A DNA stretch of 7,572 nucleotides from an uncultured bacterium (lineage in GTDB: Bacteria; Patescibacteriota; Saccharimonadia; Saccharimonadales; Saccharimonadaceae), in assembly GCA_938045655.1 (NCBI GenBank), contig CALIMO010000089.1:1-7572 (forward strand), given 5' to 3'. The notes beneath the pieces were generated by a model. The model worked only from the letters and a program-made list of their open reading frames with translations. It ran no database searches and was not told where the DNA came from. Position 1 is the stretch's first letter. Every line of letters begins with the position of its first letter. The position numbers and the translations under genes are program-made. Below are positions 1 to 6,667 of this stretch, piece by piece.

Positions 1-471
1 GGAGATATTTTGCAGACTTTGAAGCTAAAATTAAAGAATTAAACCTTGAGAATAAATTCAAACAAAAAGGTTTGAGTTTATATGAAGGAATCATACTTTC
101 TTCAATTGTTCAGAAAGAAACCTTGAGTGATTTCGAAGATCAGCAAAAAGTTGCAGGTGTTTTTTACAACAGAATTAAAGCTGGTATGACACTCGGCTCA
201 GATGTAACGTATCAATATATTGCGGATAAAACAGGGGCTGAAAGAACTCCAAATTTAGATAGCCCTTATAATCTTCGAAAATATAAAGGTTTAACACCTA
301 CTCCAATTGCAACCGGGGCTGTCTGCTCTTAAGGCAACAGCTTCTCCGGCTGAGCATAATTATTTATTCTTTTTGAGTGGAGATGATGATAAGACTTATT
401 ACGGTAGAACAGATATAGATCATCAAGATAATATTAAAAAATATTGTGCAAAAAAGTGCTTAATTTTGTGA
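1..471 (+). pseudogene. mltG: Endolytic transglycosylase MltG, 3' part, frameshifted
   Basis: MltG (YceG family) is a membrane-anchored lytic transglycosylase that cuts nascent peptidoglycan strands and so sets glycan length. Only the C-terminal catalytic part is present; the membrane helix and N-terminal domain lie upstream of the window. Reading from base 3, the family signature appears as SSIVQKET (the invariant, presumably catalytic Glu is the codon at 117-119), then VAGVFYNRIKAGMTLGSD, SPYNLRKYKGL and TPTPIA. The frame then breaks and stops at 330-332. The rest of the family pattern continues one base later in another frame: PGLSALKATASPAEHNYLFF, then YYGRTDIDHQDNIKKYC, ending at TGA 469-471. 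A two-base loss at about 312, in the stretch coding for the usual PIANPG, explains it best. A TTG at 72 is internal, not a start. Whether the break is a mutation or a sequencing error cannot be told from the sequence; identification as MltG is firm. Confidence 0.88.
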
Positions 472-477
472 TTAAGC
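458..477. other. Perfect 7-bp inverted repeat at the mltG stop
   Basis: GCTTAAT (458-464) and ATTAAGC (471-477) are exact reverse complements with a 6-base loop, so the mltG stop codon (469-471) straddles the loop and the second arm. No U-tract follows, so it is a poor intrinsic terminator. It directly abuts the TTGACA box at 478, so it might equally be an operator for the downstream promoter. Function is uncertain. Confidence 0.35.
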
Positions 478-506
478 TTGACAATTGTATTAATATTTGA
501 TAGAAT
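478..506 (+). promoter_or_regulatory. Strong sigma70-type promoter for the LysM/CHAP gene
   Basis: A consensus -35 box TTGACA (478-483) is followed, after exactly 17 bases, by the -10 box TAGAAT (501-506). Transcription would begin near 513. The next gene on this strand is the LysM/CHAP gene, leaving an AT-rich leader of about 110 bases before the proposed ATG at 625. I see no known riboswitch or RNA gene in the leader. Confidence 0.7.
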
Positions 507-596
507 TTTATATGTAAATTAATATAAAAATGATGTTTTGTGTATTTTTATATTAAGGCACCTACCAGAAAATACTTTATAGCATTCGTTTAACTC

Positions 597-616
597 TATA
601 ATATTAATTAAAAAGG
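597..616 (+). promoter_or_regulatory. TATAAT box and ribosome binding site before ATG 625
   Basis: A perfect TATAAT lies at 597-602, but I find no good -35 box 16-18 bases upstream, so it is at most a weak second promoter. AAAGG at 612-616 lies 8 bases before an ATG at 625-627, which is good Shine-Dalgarno spacing. The site supports 625 as the original start of the LysM/CHAP gene, although the frame that begins there is broken after ten codons. Confidence 0.4.
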
Positions 617-624
617 TCGACATT

Positions 625-843
625 ATGCTAATTTTCGAAAAGAAAGGGTATTATTAAGGTAGTGCATCACAGTAATGTGTTTGCGGGAGAAAAATTATTT
701 GTAGTCAAAAACGAGGAGTTAAATCTCCTAAGATTGAAATCATACAGAATAGAAAAAATACAGTTTCTAATTCTACTTTTTCAAAGATAATTAATATATT
801 AAGTTTAAAATCAACTGTTGTTTATTCTTCTATTTTTATTATT
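625..843 (+). pseudogene. N-terminal part of the LysM/CHAP protein, two apparent indels
   Basis: The frame of the downstream LysM/CHAP gene is open back to 676 but has no ATG, GTG or TTG before 844. The bases just upstream of 844 in that frame encode a basic stretch (KSPKIEIIQNRKNTV) and the first half of a membrane helix (STVVYSSIFIIV) that continues past 844. Upstream, ATG 625 opens a 10-codon frame, MLIFEKKGYY. Removing one base in or near GGG (654-656 region) joins it to IIKVVHHSNVFAGEKLFVV. Adding one base in the A-run near 707-711 rejoins the main frame. The joined product would start at 625 behind a Shine-Dalgarno site and be about 426 aa in all. Both indel sites are homopolymers, which hints at sequencing error. 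The joins are inference; the open frame and split helix are seen directly. Confidence 0.55.
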
Positions 844-1905
844 GTGGTTATGGTTGCTATATTTGGTGGTAATCAGCCAGATATTAAAAAATCGACTGAG
901 CTAAACAATCAGATTAATTCAAAATCTGTTGAAAATACTCAAAATAGTAATGAGAAATATTCTGTAGCAGACAAGGTTACGGAATCTGGTGTTGTTGCAA
1001 ATCTTGCTGAGTCTGCTGATTTAGCAATCGCATCTTCTGTGGCGAGCCTTTCAACATCTACTGCGATACTTCAGGATTCACCTCAAGCCGCCGCTTCTGT
1101 TGAAAAGCCTAAAGTTCTTGAGGTCTCTTCTGAAAAACGTGAAATCATTAAATACACTACAACTTCAGAAGAGGTTATTCAAACGATTGCTGATAAATAT
1201 GGCATCACTGCTCAAACTATTAAATGGGTTAATGGCTTGAAGGGTGATAAAGTTGAAGCTAATAAGGAGCTAAGAATTCTGCCTGTAGACGGAATTATCT
1301 ATCGATTTAAGTCTGGCGATAGTATTAAATCTGTAGCAGAAAAATACCAAGCCAATTTAGAGAGATTGATTTCTTATAATAAGCTTAAAGATGGTGAAGA
1401 GCCTAAAGAAGGTGTTGAGATTGTAATTCCTGGTGGCATCTTGCCTGAAGAAGAGCGACCAGATTATAATCCTAAATCTAAGGTTTTATCAACTTCTACG
1501 GCTTCGAATTCTCGAAAATATTCTAGCTCTGTGAATGTGTCACCAGTATCTCTATCTTCTAATTACAATGTTAAGGCTGGAAATGCTTATGCCTGGGGAA
1601 ACTGTACTTGGTATGCATATAATCGCCGTCCAGATATTGGAAGCTTCTGGGGAAATGCTTCAACTTGGGCAGTTAGTGCTAGAGCTGCTGGGTATAAAGT
1701 TGACCAAAATCCATCTGTAGGTGCAATTGCTCAGTGGAATGCTTATGCAAACTCATACATTTGGGGCTACGGGCACGTTGCTATTGTTGAGTCTGTGAAC
1801 TCTGACGGAACAATCACTGTTTCAGATATGAATTATGCTGGAAAACTGAATGTTGTAACAACTCGAACAGTACCGGCAAGCAGTGTTTCGAACTATATAC
1901 ACTAA
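844..1905 (+). CDS. Membrane-anchored protein with two LysM domains and a CHAP hydrolase domain
   Basis: Probable extracytoplasmic peptidoglycan hydrolase (amidase or endopeptidase). Counting from GTG 844 (353 aa): residues 1-9 are the second half of a membrane helix; about 15-98 is a Ser/Ala/Glu-rich spacer; two LysM domains lie at about 101-147 and 151-197 (the second with the typical SGDSIKSVAEKY core); a Ser-rich linker spans 214-240; and a CHAP domain fills 245-353. The CHAP active site is visible as Cys254 in GNCTWYAYN, His311 in GHVAIVE and Asp328/Asn330 in SDMNYAG. LysM domains bind GlcNAc-containing glycan and CHAP cleaves peptide bonds of the wall. GTG 844 is probably not the true start, because it cuts the helix (about 811-867) in two; the basic residues before the helix predict an N-in, C-out topology. 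It has its own promoter and terminator. In a host-attached organism the target could be its own wall or its host's; the sequence does not decide. Confidence 0.85.
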   Translation: MVMVAIFGGNQPDIKKSTELNNQINSKSVENTQNSNEKYSVADKVTESGVVANLAESADLAIASSVASLSTSTAILQDSPQAAASVEKPKVLEVSSEKREIIKYTTTSEEVIQTIADKYGITAQTIKWVNGLKGDKVEANKELRILPVDGIIYRFKSGDSIKSVAEKYQANLERLISYNKLKDGEEPKEGVEIVIPGGILPEEERPDYNPKSKVLSTSTASNSRKYSSSVNVSPVSLSSNYNVKAGNAYAWGNCTWYAYNRRPDIGSFWGNASTWAVSARAAGYKVDQNPSVGAIAQWNAYANSYIWGYGHVAIVESVNSDGTITVSDMNYAGKLNVVTTRTVPASSVSNYIH

Positions 1906-1909
1906 AATA

Positions 1910-3288
<1,379 letters not shown>

Positions 3289-3297
3289 GAATATAAT

Positions 3298-3322
3298 AAA
3301 AAAGCACGATTAAGATCGTGCT
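3298..3322 (-). terminator. Intrinsic terminator of the small minus-strand gene
   Basis: AGCACGAT (3303-3310) and ATCGTGCT (3315-3322) form a perfect 8-bp stem with a 4-base loop. The plus-strand A-run at 3298-3303 becomes a U-tract directly after the hairpin on the minus strand, the classic arrangement for a leftward transcript. On the plus strand no T-run follows closely, so it is a weaker terminator for obg. Confidence 0.8.
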
Positions 3323-3342
3323 GGATGTATGATGAGTAGCCT

Positions 3343-3615
3343 TTAGGATTTTTTTTCGGATTCTTCTAAGGATTCCAATTCTTTCATGCCTATATGAAGC
3401 CCTATAAATCTACGCACCTGGTCCTTGTCGAAGATATTTGAGAAAATATCAATTATTTCAAGGGGGTCATACCCTCTATCCATAAGTGATTTGACTAATT
3501 CTTCTGCAATGCTATTGATTTCTTTTTCAGCTAAGCTTACGTCATGTAAGGGTATATAACCCTTATCAACCATATCTCTTAGTTTTATTGACTTATAATT
3601 AATTATGGTTGTCAT
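3343..3615 (-). CDS. Small hypothetical protein, 90 aa
   Basis: I do not recognise this family. The product is soluble, rich in Ile, Leu, Lys, Asp and Glu, and probably mainly helical from residue 30 onward (SLAEKEINSIAEELVKSLMD, then PLEIIDIFSNIF). It has no signal peptide, membrane helix, Cys pair or obvious nucleotide-binding motif, and its tail is charged (LESLEESEKKS). It is very likely a real gene: on the minus strand AGGAG (3624-3628) sits 8 bases before the ATG, a consensus-like promoter lies about 70 bases upstream, and a clean intrinsic terminator lies about 20 bases past the stop. It is transcribed alone, divergent from sbcB and convergent with obg. The strong signals suggest solid expression. 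Its charge and helical content would suit a small regulator or adaptor, but nothing in the sequence assigns a role. Confidence 0.8.
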   Translation of the reverse strand: MTTIINYKSIKLRDMVDKGYIPLHDVSLAEKEINSIAEELVKSLMDRGYDPLEIIDIFSNIFDKDQVRRFIGLHIGMKELESLEESEKKS

Positions 3616-3687
3616 TTATTTTTCTCCTATAAACGTGCGCGCCACTCTCTGGTGAATGAGTGAGAATATTACCTCATGAACATTTGT

Positions 3688-3716
3688 ATTTTACAATATT
3701 TTAATTAAAAAGTCAA
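3688..3716 (-). promoter_or_regulatory. Promoter of the 90-aa gene
   Basis: On the minus strand TTGACT (3716-3711) is followed after exactly 17 bases by TAAAAT (3693-3688), a near-consensus sigma70-type promoter. Transcription would start near 3681, leaving a leader of about 65 bases that contains CACTC/GAGTG arms able to form a weak hairpin, then the Shine-Dalgarno site. Its -35 box lies 6 bases from the sbcB -35 box, so the two promoters are back to back. Confidence 0.75.
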
Positions 3717-3722
3717 ATACGT

Positions 3723-3751
3723 TTGTAATTTTTGCAGTTTTAAAGTAAAAT
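3723..3751 (+). promoter_or_regulatory. Promoter of sbcB, probably leaderless
   Basis: TTGTAA (3723-3728), a 17-base spacer and TAAAAT (3746-3751) form a plausible promoter. The ATG at 3758 begins 6 bases after the -10 box, where transcription would start, and no Shine-Dalgarno site is present. The spacer contains TTTTGCAGTTTT (3730-3741), which also occurs in the rarA promoter. Confidence 0.6.
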
Positions 3752-3757
3752 ATAACC

Positions 3758-5206
3758 ATGAAGACTTTCTTTTTTTATGATCTAGAGACTAGTGGATTTA
3801 GTCCACAAAATGACCGAATTATGCAATTTGCAGGGCAGCGAACAGATGAAAACCTTAATCGAATTGGTGAGCCTGTTAATATTTTAGTTAGATTGAATGA
3901 CGATGTTTTGCCAAGCCCAAGTGCGCTAATGGTAACAAAAATTAGTCCGCAAAAAACGGTTGAAGAAGGTTATACTGAGGCGGAATTTTCGAAAATGCTC
4001 GTTGAAGAGTATTTCACGCCAGATACGGTAATTGTAGGATATAATAATGTTCGATTTGATGATGTTCACATTCAGCATCTTTTGTGGCGAAATTTCTACC
4101 CGCCATATGATTGGCAGTGGAAAGACAGACGATCACGTTGGGATTTGCTAGATGTTGTTCGAATGATTCGGGCGCTTCGGCCAGAAGGGATTAATTGGCC
4201 ATTTATTATGAATGAAGAAACTGGTGAAAAATTTGCCGCTAATAAGCTTGAACTTTTAACTAAAGAAAATGGAATTTCGCACGAAAATGCTCACGATGCG
4301 ATGAGTGATGTTGACGGTTTGATAGACGTTGCGCGACTCTTGAAAGAAAAACAGCCACAGATTTTTGATTATCTCTTTAGGATTCGTTCGAAAAATGAAG
4401 TGCAAAAATTAGTTAATCTTAAAAATCCAAAACCATTTGTTTATACTTCTGGGCGCTTTAAAGTTGAGTTTGAAAAAACTACTGTGGCTTTTCCAATTGC
4501 GCCGGCTAAAAATCAAAATGTAATTGTTTGGGATTTGCGGTTTTCTCCAGAAAAATTTATTGATTGGAGTGAGGATCAAATTCTTGAAAATATTACGGCA
4601 GATTTCGAAACTCGTTCGAGTGATGATTTCGAACCTATTGCAGCAAAGATCTTGCAATATAATAAATGTCCAGCAGTTGCGCCAATGGGTGTTTTGACTG
4701 AAGAAAATCAGCAAAGATTAAAGATTGATTTAGCTAAAATTCAAAAAAATTTAGACATTTTACGAAAGAATCCACACTTTGCTGAAAACCTTAGATCTGT
4801 TTTCGAAAGGCGAAGCGAAGTCTTTCAAGATAAGAATAATGCAGAAAAACCAGCTCCAGAAGCTCGACTTTTTGAAGGTTTTGTTTCAAAAAGTGATGAT
4901 ATTAAAATTGAAGCTGTTCGAAATTCTACTGATCGCGAGCTTGCTGATTTTCATCCAGATTTTGCCGACGAACGATTGACAGATCTACTTCTTCATTATA
5001 AAGCAAGGAGTTTTCCGAAAAGTTTAAGTTCTCAAGAAAAAGAGCTTTGGGAAGAGTATCGGGTAAAAAATTTACAAAAAATGATGCCCAATTTTATGAA
5101 AGAATTCCAAGAAATTGCAAATAACCAAAATTTAAATTCACAAGAAGAATATATTTTAGAAGAAATTAAGCTTTGGCTTGAAAATATTTTACCAGAAACT
5201 GACTAA
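3758..5206 (+). CDS. sbcB: Exodeoxyribonuclease I
   Basis: Exonuclease I digests single-stranded DNA 3' to 5' in recombination and mismatch repair; in E. coli it is bound by the SSB tail. At 482 aa it matches the family length (E. coli 475) and aligns along its whole length. The N-terminal DEDDh nuclease (about 1-200) shows Asp8 and Glu10 (YDLET), Asp101 (GYNNVRFDD), and His179 and Asp184 (AHDAMSDVD), matching E. coli Asp15, Glu17, Asp108, His181 and Asp186. Signature stretches include SRWDLLDVVR, ALRPEGINWP and KPFVYTSGRF. An SH3-like region (about 205-355, with NKCPAVAPMG) and the C-terminal helical domain (DERLTDLLLHYKARSFP) follow. All catalytic residues are present, so the enzyme should be active. 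ATG 3758 is the only start consistent with the family N-terminus. It is divergent from the 90-aa gene and convergent with rarA, with which it shares a promoter motif. Confidence 0.97.
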   Translation: MKTFFFYDLETSGFSPQNDRIMQFAGQRTDENLNRIGEPVNILVRLNDDVLPSPSALMVTKISPQKTVEEGYTEAEFSKMLVEEYFTPDTVIVGYNNVRFDDVHIQHLLWRNFYPPYDWQWKDRRSRWDLLDVVRMIRALRPEGINWPFIMNEETGEKFAANKLELLTKENGISHENAHDAMSDVDGLIDVARLLKEKQPQIFDYLFRIRSKNEVQKLVNLKNPKPFVYTSGRFKVEFEKTTVAFPIAPAKNQNVIVWDLRFSPEKFIDWSEDQILENITADFETRSSDDFEPIAAKILQYNKCPAVAPMGVLTEENQQRLKIDLAKIQKNLDILRKNPHFAENLRSVFERRSEVFQDKNNAEKPAPEARLFEGFVSKSDDIKIEAVRNSTDRELADFHPDFADERLTDLLLHYKARSFPKSLSSQEKELWEEYRVKNLQKMMPNFMKEFQEIANNQNLNSQEEYILEEIKLWLENILPETD

Positions 5207-5243
5207 TCGATAATCCCGATAAAAATTGTAATAACTCCTAAGA

Positions 5244-5277
5244 TTGCATGGCTGATGGTTACCGTGGCAAGGTTTTT
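5244..5277 (+). terminator. Possible intrinsic terminator of sbcB
   Basis: TTGCATGG (5244-5251) can pair with CCGTGGCAA (5262-5270), giving 8 pairs with one bulged G, one U-G pair and a 10-base loop. A five-base T-run at 5273-5277 follows. The imperfect stem makes this moderate evidence. On the minus strand the nearest T-run is too far away for a convincing rarA terminator. Confidence 0.45.
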
Positions 5278-5302
5278 GGATTTGAGATTTCGTATCTGTG
5301 TG

Positions 5303-6550
5303 TTATTTTGTTAGTTCTTTAATTTCTGGAGACCATTCACCACCTAAGATTTTTTTATTCTGTTTGTCTAGCGATATAAGCTCACGAACCTCTTTGGGCA
5401 GATTATCTTCTGGGTGCTTGAAACCTGTCGTCCACTGGTATCCCTTGTTATAGCCTAGCTCCTTGGTAATTTTAGAAGTAGAATTCCTTAAGTGTAAAGG
5501 AATGGGAGCGTTTGGGGCTTTCTTTACTAAGTCATAGGATTGAAACATAATTCCAGTAGCTTCACGTGATTTTTTAGATTTTGCTAAAGCAATTGCAGCA
5601 TGGAATAGATTATATTTAGCTTCTGGCATTCCTATTTTTTCAACCGCATCAAAAGCAGAATTTGCCAAACTAAGAGCGCCATTTCCAGCTAGCCCAATAT
5701 CCTCACTCGCAAAAATAATCATTCGGCGGGCGATATATTTTGGATCCTCGCCGGCATTTAACATTTTAGCTAGATAGTATCCAGTGGCATCAACGTCACT
5801 GGCTCTCATGCTTTTGATAAAAGCCGAGATTGCATCATAATGAGAATCGCCATTTTTATCATAAATTAATGTTGAATTTTCGATTGAATTTTTAATAACT
5901 TCCGGTGTAATGTTATTTTTTTCGAAATTTAAAATTAGCTCGAGATTTCCAAGCGCATTTCGAGCATCGCCACTGCTTATTTTAGCGAGAAGTTTGAGTG
6001 CTTCTGGCTCTATTTTTGTTTTTGGCGAAACTTTTTCAAGTGCATTTTTAATGATTTTCGAAATCTCCTCAGTATCTAAAGGCTTGAGTGATAGAACTCG
6101 ACTTCTTGAAAGTAGCGGTGTGATAATTTCGAATCCTGGATTCTCGGTTGTTGCGCCAATCAAATTTATCAATCCACTTTCAATATGTGGCAAAAAAGCA
6201 TCTTGCTGTGATTTGTTGAAACGGTGAATTTCATCAACGAAAAGAATTGTTCGCATCCCGAGGTTCCAGTTTTGGCGAGCATGTTCGATAACTTTTTCAA
6301 TATCTTTTTTACCACTAGTGACGGCTGAAATTTCAATAAAGTCTGCATTGACTTCATTTGCTAAAATTCTTGAAAGAGTCGTTTTACCAGTTCCAGCTGG
6401 CCCCCAAAATATTAAGCTGATAGGTTCTTTGTTTTCGATTATTTTTCGTAAAATTCCATTTTTACCAATAAGGTGAGATTGGCCAATAACTTCATCAAGC
6501 TTTTTTGGTCTCATTTTTTCGGCAAGGGGAATTCTTTGTTGGTAATCCAT
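5303..6550 (-). CDS. rarA: Replication-associated recombination protein A (RarA/MgsA, AAA+ ATPase)
   Basis: RarA is an AAA+ ATPase related to clamp-loader subunits and eukaryotic WRNIP1. It acts at stalled replication forks and gaps, binding SSB and DNA ends. The 415-aa product opens with the family signature (PLAEKMRPKKLDEVIGQSHL). Walker A is GPAGTGKT (50-57), Walker B with the DEIH box is ILFVDEIHRF (102-111), sensor 1 is GATTENP (132-138), the arginine-finger region is LLSRSR (146-151), and sensor 2 is GDARNALGNLE. The C-terminal tetramerisation region carries YYLAKMLNAGEDPKYIARRM and FASEDIGLA. It is slightly shorter than E. coli RarA (447 aa) but complete. The ATG at 6550 fits the family start; no Shine-Dalgarno site precedes it, and a TAAAAT box ends 6 bases before it. 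It converges on sbcB, another enzyme acting on single-stranded DNA at forks, and diverges from hisS. Confidence 0.96.
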   Translation of the reverse strand: MDYQQRIPLAEKMRPKKLDEVIGQSHLIGKNGILRKIIENKEPISLIFWGPAGTGKTTLSRILANEVNADFIEISAVTSGKKDIEKVIEHARQNWNLGMRTILFVDEIHRFNKSQQDAFLPHIESGLINLIGATTENPGFEIITPLLSRSRVLSLKPLDTEEISKIIKNALEKVSPKTKIEPEALKLLAKISSGDARNALGNLELILNFEKNNITPEVIKNSIENSTLIYDKNGDSHYDAISAFIKSMRASDVDATGYYLAKMLNAGEDPKYIARRMIIFASEDIGLAGNGALSLANSAFDAVEKIGMPEAKYNLFHAAIALAKSKKSREATGIMFQSYDLVKKAPNAPIPLHLRNSTSKITKELGYNKGYQWTTGFKHPEDNLPKEVRELISLDKQNKKILGGEWSPEIKELTK

Positions 6551-6556
6551 TTCTAT

Positions 6557-6590
6557 ATTTTACCATTTTAGTGTAAAAACTGCAAAATGG
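6557..6590 (-). promoter_or_regulatory. rarA promoter with an inverted repeat
   Basis: On the minus strand TTGCAG (6585-6580), 17 bases and TAAAAT (6562-6557) place the transcript start at the rarA ATG, implying a leaderless mRNA. A second TAAAAT lies 14 bases upstream and could give a short leader. CCATTTT (6563-6569) and AAAATGG (6584-6590) are an exact inverted repeat whose centres are 21 bases apart, about two helical turns. That fits a dimeric repressor site lying between and over the promoter boxes. The arms overlap the 12-mer AAAACTGCAAAA (6576-6587) shared with sbcB. The regulator is unknown. Confidence 0.5.
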
Positions 6591-6602
6591 CCTTTTCGAA
6601 AT

Positions 6603-6631
6603 TTGAAAAAAACGCTATTTTATGGTATCAT
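6603..6631 (+). promoter_or_regulatory. hisS promoter with extended -10
   Basis: TTGAAA (6603-6608), a 17-base spacer and TATCAT (6626-6631) preceded by TGG form an extended -10 promoter. The transcript would start near 6638. GAGGA (6660-6664) lies 3 bases before the ATG at 6668, a short but usable Shine-Dalgarno spacing. The leader of about 30 bases is too short for a T-box riboswitch, so no tRNA-sensing leader is present. Confidence 0.7.
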
Positions 6632-6667
6632 TTAGCTAGTAGTCAATTAAAATGAATTTGAGGAATT

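Noticed and set aside
469..471. UGA read as glycine (Gracilibacteria code)
   Set aside because: The conserved genes use only GGN for glycine and contain no in-frame TGA; the mltG TGA falls at the expected end of the family.
513..624. Possible riboswitch or RNA gene in the AT-rich leader
   Set aside because: No long stable stems, tRNA-like cloverleaf or known riboswitch core was visible.
714..729. AGGAG-6 bases-CTCCT hairpin, considered as a Shine-Dalgarno for a non-standard ATT start at 733
   Set aside because: Spacing of 14 bases is too long and ATT starts are very rare; the indel model from ATG 625 explains more.
1535..1720. 61-codon plus-strand frame inside the LysM/CHAP gene
   Set aside because: Out-of-frame shadow of the CHAP domain, with no ribosome site or family resemblance.
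4409..4714. 101-codon minus-strand frame opposite sbcB
   Set aside because: Antisense shadow of a full-length conserved gene, with Ile/Phe/Asn/Trp-rich composition typical of reverse reading of AT-rich DNA.
4779..4979. 66-codon plus-strand frame inside sbcB
   Set aside because: Out-of-frame with the conserved C-terminal domain; no supporting signals.
5910..6227. 105-codon plus-strand frame opposite rarA
   Set aside because: Antisense shadow of the conserved AAA+ domain; no promoter, ribosome site or protein-like motif.
6169..6357. 62-codon minus-strand frame within rarA
   Set aside because: Shadow frame overlapping Walker B and flanking rarA sequence.
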